Position numbers and translations under genes: made by a program
Shown: in pieces, positions 60,501-64,000 of the stretch
Numbering within the stretch: the first letter of the stretch is position 1
Layout: each line of letters starts with the position of its first letter
The notes under the pieces: generated by a model
Seen by the model: only the letters and a program-made list of their open reading frames with translations
Database searches by the model: none
What the model was told of the DNA's origin: nothing
Assembly: GCA_037783545.1 (NCBI GenBank)
Contig: JBBELK010001014.1
Coordinates: 1 to 64,000 of the forward strand
DNA from: Henricia sp. BOLD:AAB3569
Lineage: Eukaryota > Echinodermata > Asteroidea > Spinulosida > Echinasteridae
DNA: 64,000 bases
Direction of reading: 5' to 3'

Positions 60501-62565
60501 GTCGTTAACGCACCGCAGTTTGGCTCGGCAATTTGGTCAAAGTGTGGTCCAAACGTCGGCAAATTTGGAGGTCGAAAAATGTTCCGACGAACTTCAAATT
60601 TTGCATGCCCTAAACTCTCTATATTGCGCACTTGTCATAAAAAAATTGACAGACTTTCGCCGGGAAATGGCAGAGAAATTTCAAAGTTTAGAAAAAACTG
60701 GGTTGAGGCTTCCTGACTGCTCTCACGCAAACCGTGGCTGTCTGTACACACCTCTTTGGGGTACTCCTGAGTTGTGCGCATGCTTAGTCATTCGGACTGT
60801 CGTTAACGCACCGCAGTTTGGCTCGGCAATTTGGTCAAAGTGTGGTCCAAACGTCGGCAAATTTGGAGGTCGAAAAATGTTCCGACGAACTTCAAATTGT
60901 GCATGCCCTAAACTCTCTATATTGCGCACTTGTCATAAAAAATTGACAGACTTTCGCCGGGAAATGGCAGAGAAATTTCAAAGTTTAGAAAAAACTGGGT
61001 TGAGGCTTCCTGACTGCTCTCACGCAAACCGTGGCTGTCTGTACACACCTCTTTGGGGTACTCCTGAGTTGTGCGCATGCTCAGTCATTCGGACTGTCGT
61101 TAACGCACCGCAGTTTGGCTCGGCAATTTGGTCAAAGTGTGGTCCAAACGTCGGCAAATTTGGAGGTCGAAAAATGTTCCGACGAACTTCAAATTGTGCA
61201 TGCCCTAAACTCTCTATATTGCGCACTTGTCATAAAAAAATTGACAGACTTTCGCCGGGAAATGGCAGAGAAATTTCAAAGTTTAGAAAAAACTGGGTTG
61301 AGGCTTCCTGACTGCTCTCACGCAAACCGTGGCTGTCTGTACACACCTCTTTGGGGTACTCCTGAGTTGTGCGCATGCTCAGTCATTCGGACTGTCGTTA
61401 ACGCACCGCAGTTTGGCTCGGCAATTTGGTCAAAGTGTGGTCCAAACGTCGGCAAATTTGGAGGTCGAAAAATGTTCCGACGAACTTCAAATTTTGCATG
61501 CCCTAAACTCTCTATATTGCGCACTTGTCATACAAAATTGACAGACTTTCGCCGGGAAATGGCAGAGAAATTTCAAAGTTTAGAAAAAAACTGGGTTGAG
61601 GCTTCCTGACTGCTCTCACGCAAACCGTGGCTGTCTGTACACACCTCTTTGGGGTACTCCTGAGTTGTGCGCATGCTCAGTCATTCGGACTGTCGTTAAC
61701 GCACCGCAGTTTGGCTCGGCAATTTGGTCAAAGTGTGGTCCAAACGTCGTCAAATTTGGAGGTCGAAAAATGTTCCGACGAACTTCAAATTTTGCATGCC
61801 CTAAACTCTCTATATTGCGCACTTGTCATAAAAAATTGACAGACTTTCGCCGGGAAATGGCAGAGAAATTTCAAAGTTTAGAAAAAACTGGGTTGAGGCT
61901 TCCTGACTGCTCTCACGCAAACCGTGGCTGTCTGTACACACCTCTTTGGGGTACTCCTGAGTTGTGCGCATGCTCAGTCATTCGGACTGTCGTTAACGCA
62001 CCGCAGTTTGGCTCGGCAATTTGGTCAAAGTGTGGTCCAAACGTCGGCAAATTTGGAGGTCGAAAAATGTTCCGACGAACTTCAAATTTTGCATGCCCTA
62101 AACTCTCTATATTGCGCACTTGTCATAAAAAATTGACAGACTTTCGCCGGGAAATGGCAGAGAAATTTCAAAGTTTAGAAAAAACTGGGTTGAGGCTTCC
62201 TGACTGCTCTCACGCAAACCGTGGCTGTCTGTACACACCTCTTTGGGGTACTCCAGAGTTGTGCGCATGCTCAGTCATTCGGACTGTCGTTAACGCACCG
62301 CAGTTTGGCTCGGCAATTTGGTCAAAGTGTGGTCCAAACGTCGGCAAATTTGGAGGTCGAAAAATGTTCCGACGAACTTCAAATTTTGCATGCCATAAAC
62401 TCTCTATATTGCGCACTTGTCATAACAAAATTGACAGACTTTCGCCGGGAAATGGCAGAGAAATTTCAAAGTTTAGAAAAAAACTGGGTTGAGGCTTCCT
62501 GACTGCTCTCACGCAAACCGTGGCTGTCTGTACACACCTCTTTGGGGGTACTCCTGAGTTGTGCG

Positions 62566-62874
62566 CATGCTCAGTCAGGGCGGTCGGGTTGGCGTACGGG
62601 TTCTTTCCTCGCCTTTCACCTCTGGGGTCCCGGGTTCGAATCCGGGGCGTGTATGTGGATTGGGTTTGCAGTCCCTACTTGACCGCGTGGGTTTTCCCCT
62701 GGGGCATTTCTCTGGGGGTTTTCCTCCCACTTCTAAAACTGCAACTCCTTCTTCGTCATCTCAAGTTGATAATATAGTATAGTTAAAGCTAAAACCGTAT
62801 AGTTGATGGCATAAAGGGCCTTAGTTGCCGAAGATGCCATAAAATATATACAACAACAACAACATGCTCAGTCA
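62566..62874 (+). mobile_element. tRNA-derived SINE with 12-bp target duplication
   Basis: Non-satellite sequence at 62578-62862 (285 bp) is bounded by CATGCTCAGTCA at 62566-62577 and 62863-62874. This is a target duplication made from satellite sequence. The head has pol III A-box-like TGGCGTACGGG (62590-62600) and a perfect B-box GGTTCGAATCC (62633-62643). A body follows with GGGGGTTTTCCTCCCAC, a type of core I recall from SINEs of aquatic animals, then an ACAACAACAAC tail. It encodes no protein and depends on a partner LINE. The tail repeat and target duplication fit target-primed insertion after the array had formed. Confidence 0.9.
62590..62643 (+). promoter_or_regulatory. Internal pol III promoter of the SINE (A and B boxes)
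   Basis: The A-box-like TGGCGTACGGG and the B-box GGTTCGAATCC are about 32 bases apart, as in tRNA genes. The T-arm stem has a mismatch, as expected for a SINE head rather than a working tRNA. Confidence 0.75.
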
Positions 62875-64000
62875 TTCGGACTGTCGTTAACGCACCGCAG
62901 TTTGGCTCGGCAATTTGGTCAAAGTGTGGTCCAAACGTCGGCAAATTTGGAGGTCGAAAAATGTTCCGACGAACTTCAAATTTTGCATGCCCTAAACTCT
63001 CTATATTGCGCACTTGTCATAAAAAATTGACAGACTTTCGCCGGGAAATGGCAGAGAAATTTCAAAGTTTAGAAAAAACTGGGTTGAGGCTTCCTGACTG
63101 CTCTCACGCAAACCGTGGCTGTCTGTACACACCTCTTTGGGGTACTCCTGAGTTGTGCGCATGCTCAGTCATTCGGACTGTCGTTAACGCACCGCAGTTT
63201 GGCTCGGCAATTTGGTCAAAGTGTGGTCCAAACGTCGGCAAATTTGGAGGTCGAAAAATGTTCCGACGAACTTCAAATTTTGCATGCCCTAAACTCTCTA
63301 TATTGCGCACTTGTCATAAAAAATTGACAGACTTTCGCCGGGAAATGGCAGAGAAATTTCAAAGTTTAGAAAAAACTGGGTTGAGGCTTCCTGACTGCTC
63401 TCACGCAAACCGTGGCTGTCTGTACACACCTCTTTGGGGTACTCCTGAGTTGTGCGCATGCTCAGTCATTCGGACTGTCGTTAACGCACCGCAGTTTGGC
63501 TCGGCAATTTGGTCAAAGTGTGGTCCAAACGTCGGCAAATTTGGAGGTCGAAAAATGTTCCGACGAACTTCAAATTGTGCATGCCCTAAACTCTCTATAT
63601 TGCGCACTTGTCATAAAAAATTGACAGACTTTCGCCGGGAAATGGCAGAGAAATTTCAAAGTTTAGAAAAAACTGGGTTGAGGCTTCCTGACTGCTCTCA
63701 CGCAAACCGTGGCTGTCTGTACACACCTCTTTGGGGTACTCCTGAGTTGTGCGCATGCTCAGTCATTCGGACTGTCGTTAACGCACCGCAGTTTGGCTCG
63801 GCAATTTGGTCAAAGTGTGGTCCAAACGTCGGCAAATTTGGAGGTCGAAAAATGTTCCGACGAGCTTCAAATTTTGCATGCCCTAAACTCTCTATATTGC
63901 GCACTTGTCATAAAAAATTGACAGACTTTCGCCGGGAAATGGCAGAGAAATTTCAAAGTTTAGAAAAAACTGGGTTGAGGCTTCCTGACTGCTCTCACGC

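Larger units (their letters stand above)
46827..64000. repeat. Satellite array 2, 297-bp monomer, ~57 copies, continuing past the window
   Basis: Same monomer family as array 1. Its first several kilobases repeat the variant order found just right of pB3: AATTTAGTC, TTTGAGGT, GCAGATAAA, CAGTGTCTCGG, TTCACATTTT, AAATTACAAAG. Here the five-monomer unit occurs once rather than twice. Further right, a 2082-bp (seven-monomer) unit is duplicated (53391-55472 and from 55473). The array is interrupted only by the SINE at 62578-62862 and is still continuing at 64000. Confidence 0.97.

Noticed and set aside
62578-62660. A functional tRNA gene
   Set aside because: A and B boxes are present, but the T stem has a mismatch, no acceptor stem closes, and the sequence continues into a SINE body and CAA tail with a target duplication.
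21085-64000. CRISPR-like array
   Set aside because: Whole 297-bp monomers repeat with no spacer/repeat alternation, and the window is eukaryotic.

Overview
This is eukaryotic, repeat-dominated DNA. Two gene families have GT-AG introns. There are piggyBac (TTAA) transposons, a tRNA-derived SINE, a palindromic MITE and a 297-bp satellite. The combination, including a Rep-type gene of a kind I remember from aquatic invertebrate genomes, suggests a marine or freshwater invertebrate; I cannot name the species. I see no ordinary host gene, no stable RNA gene and no CRISPR array.

Layout. (1) Positions 1-17934 are a head-to-tail tandem array with a period of about 8.585 kb. Each period is one piggyBac element (pB, about 3.2 kb, transposase on the minus strand) plus a segment of about 5.38 kb. 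That segment carries a two-exon HUH-Rep/superfamily-3 helicase gene on the plus strand, repeated TTGG-type motifs upstream, a cruciform-forming repeat in the intron, an imperfect inverted repeat and a 362-bp near-perfect palindrome. Order: end of Rep segment, pB1, Rep A, pB2, Rep B, 0.77 kb of a third Rep segment, pB3. (2) pB3 (17935-21084) joins the Rep array on its left to satellite on its right. (3) 21085-43681 is about 76 monomers of the 297-bp satellite, with higher-order repeats of 5-7 monomers. (4) pB4 (43682-46826) sits inside the satellite with TTAA on both sides. (5) 46827-64000 is more satellite (about 57 monomers), broken once by a 285-bp SINE with a 12-bp target duplication, and it runs off the window.

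Functional picture. The transposase copies in pB2, pB3 and pB4 are intact and identical over the 530 residues of exon 2; pB3 and pB4 share an 18-bp in-frame deletion in exon 1. pB1 is broken by many small indels confined to the first 2.5 kb of the window, which look more like consensus errors than decay. The two Rep genes are intact and predict the same 453-residue protein with complete HUH motifs and Walker A/B. The Rep segment looks like a degenerate or domesticated Rep replicon, or an endogenised CRESS-type element, amplified in tandem with piggyBac riding inside it.

Most notable points: the Rep segment with its candidate origin-like structures; a filled/empty-site comparison for piggyBac within the satellite; evidence that pB3 and pB4 come from one insertion event; and the mosaic higher-order structure of the satellite. 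The multi-kilobase open frames in the satellite arise because its period is divisible by three, and they are not annotated as genes.
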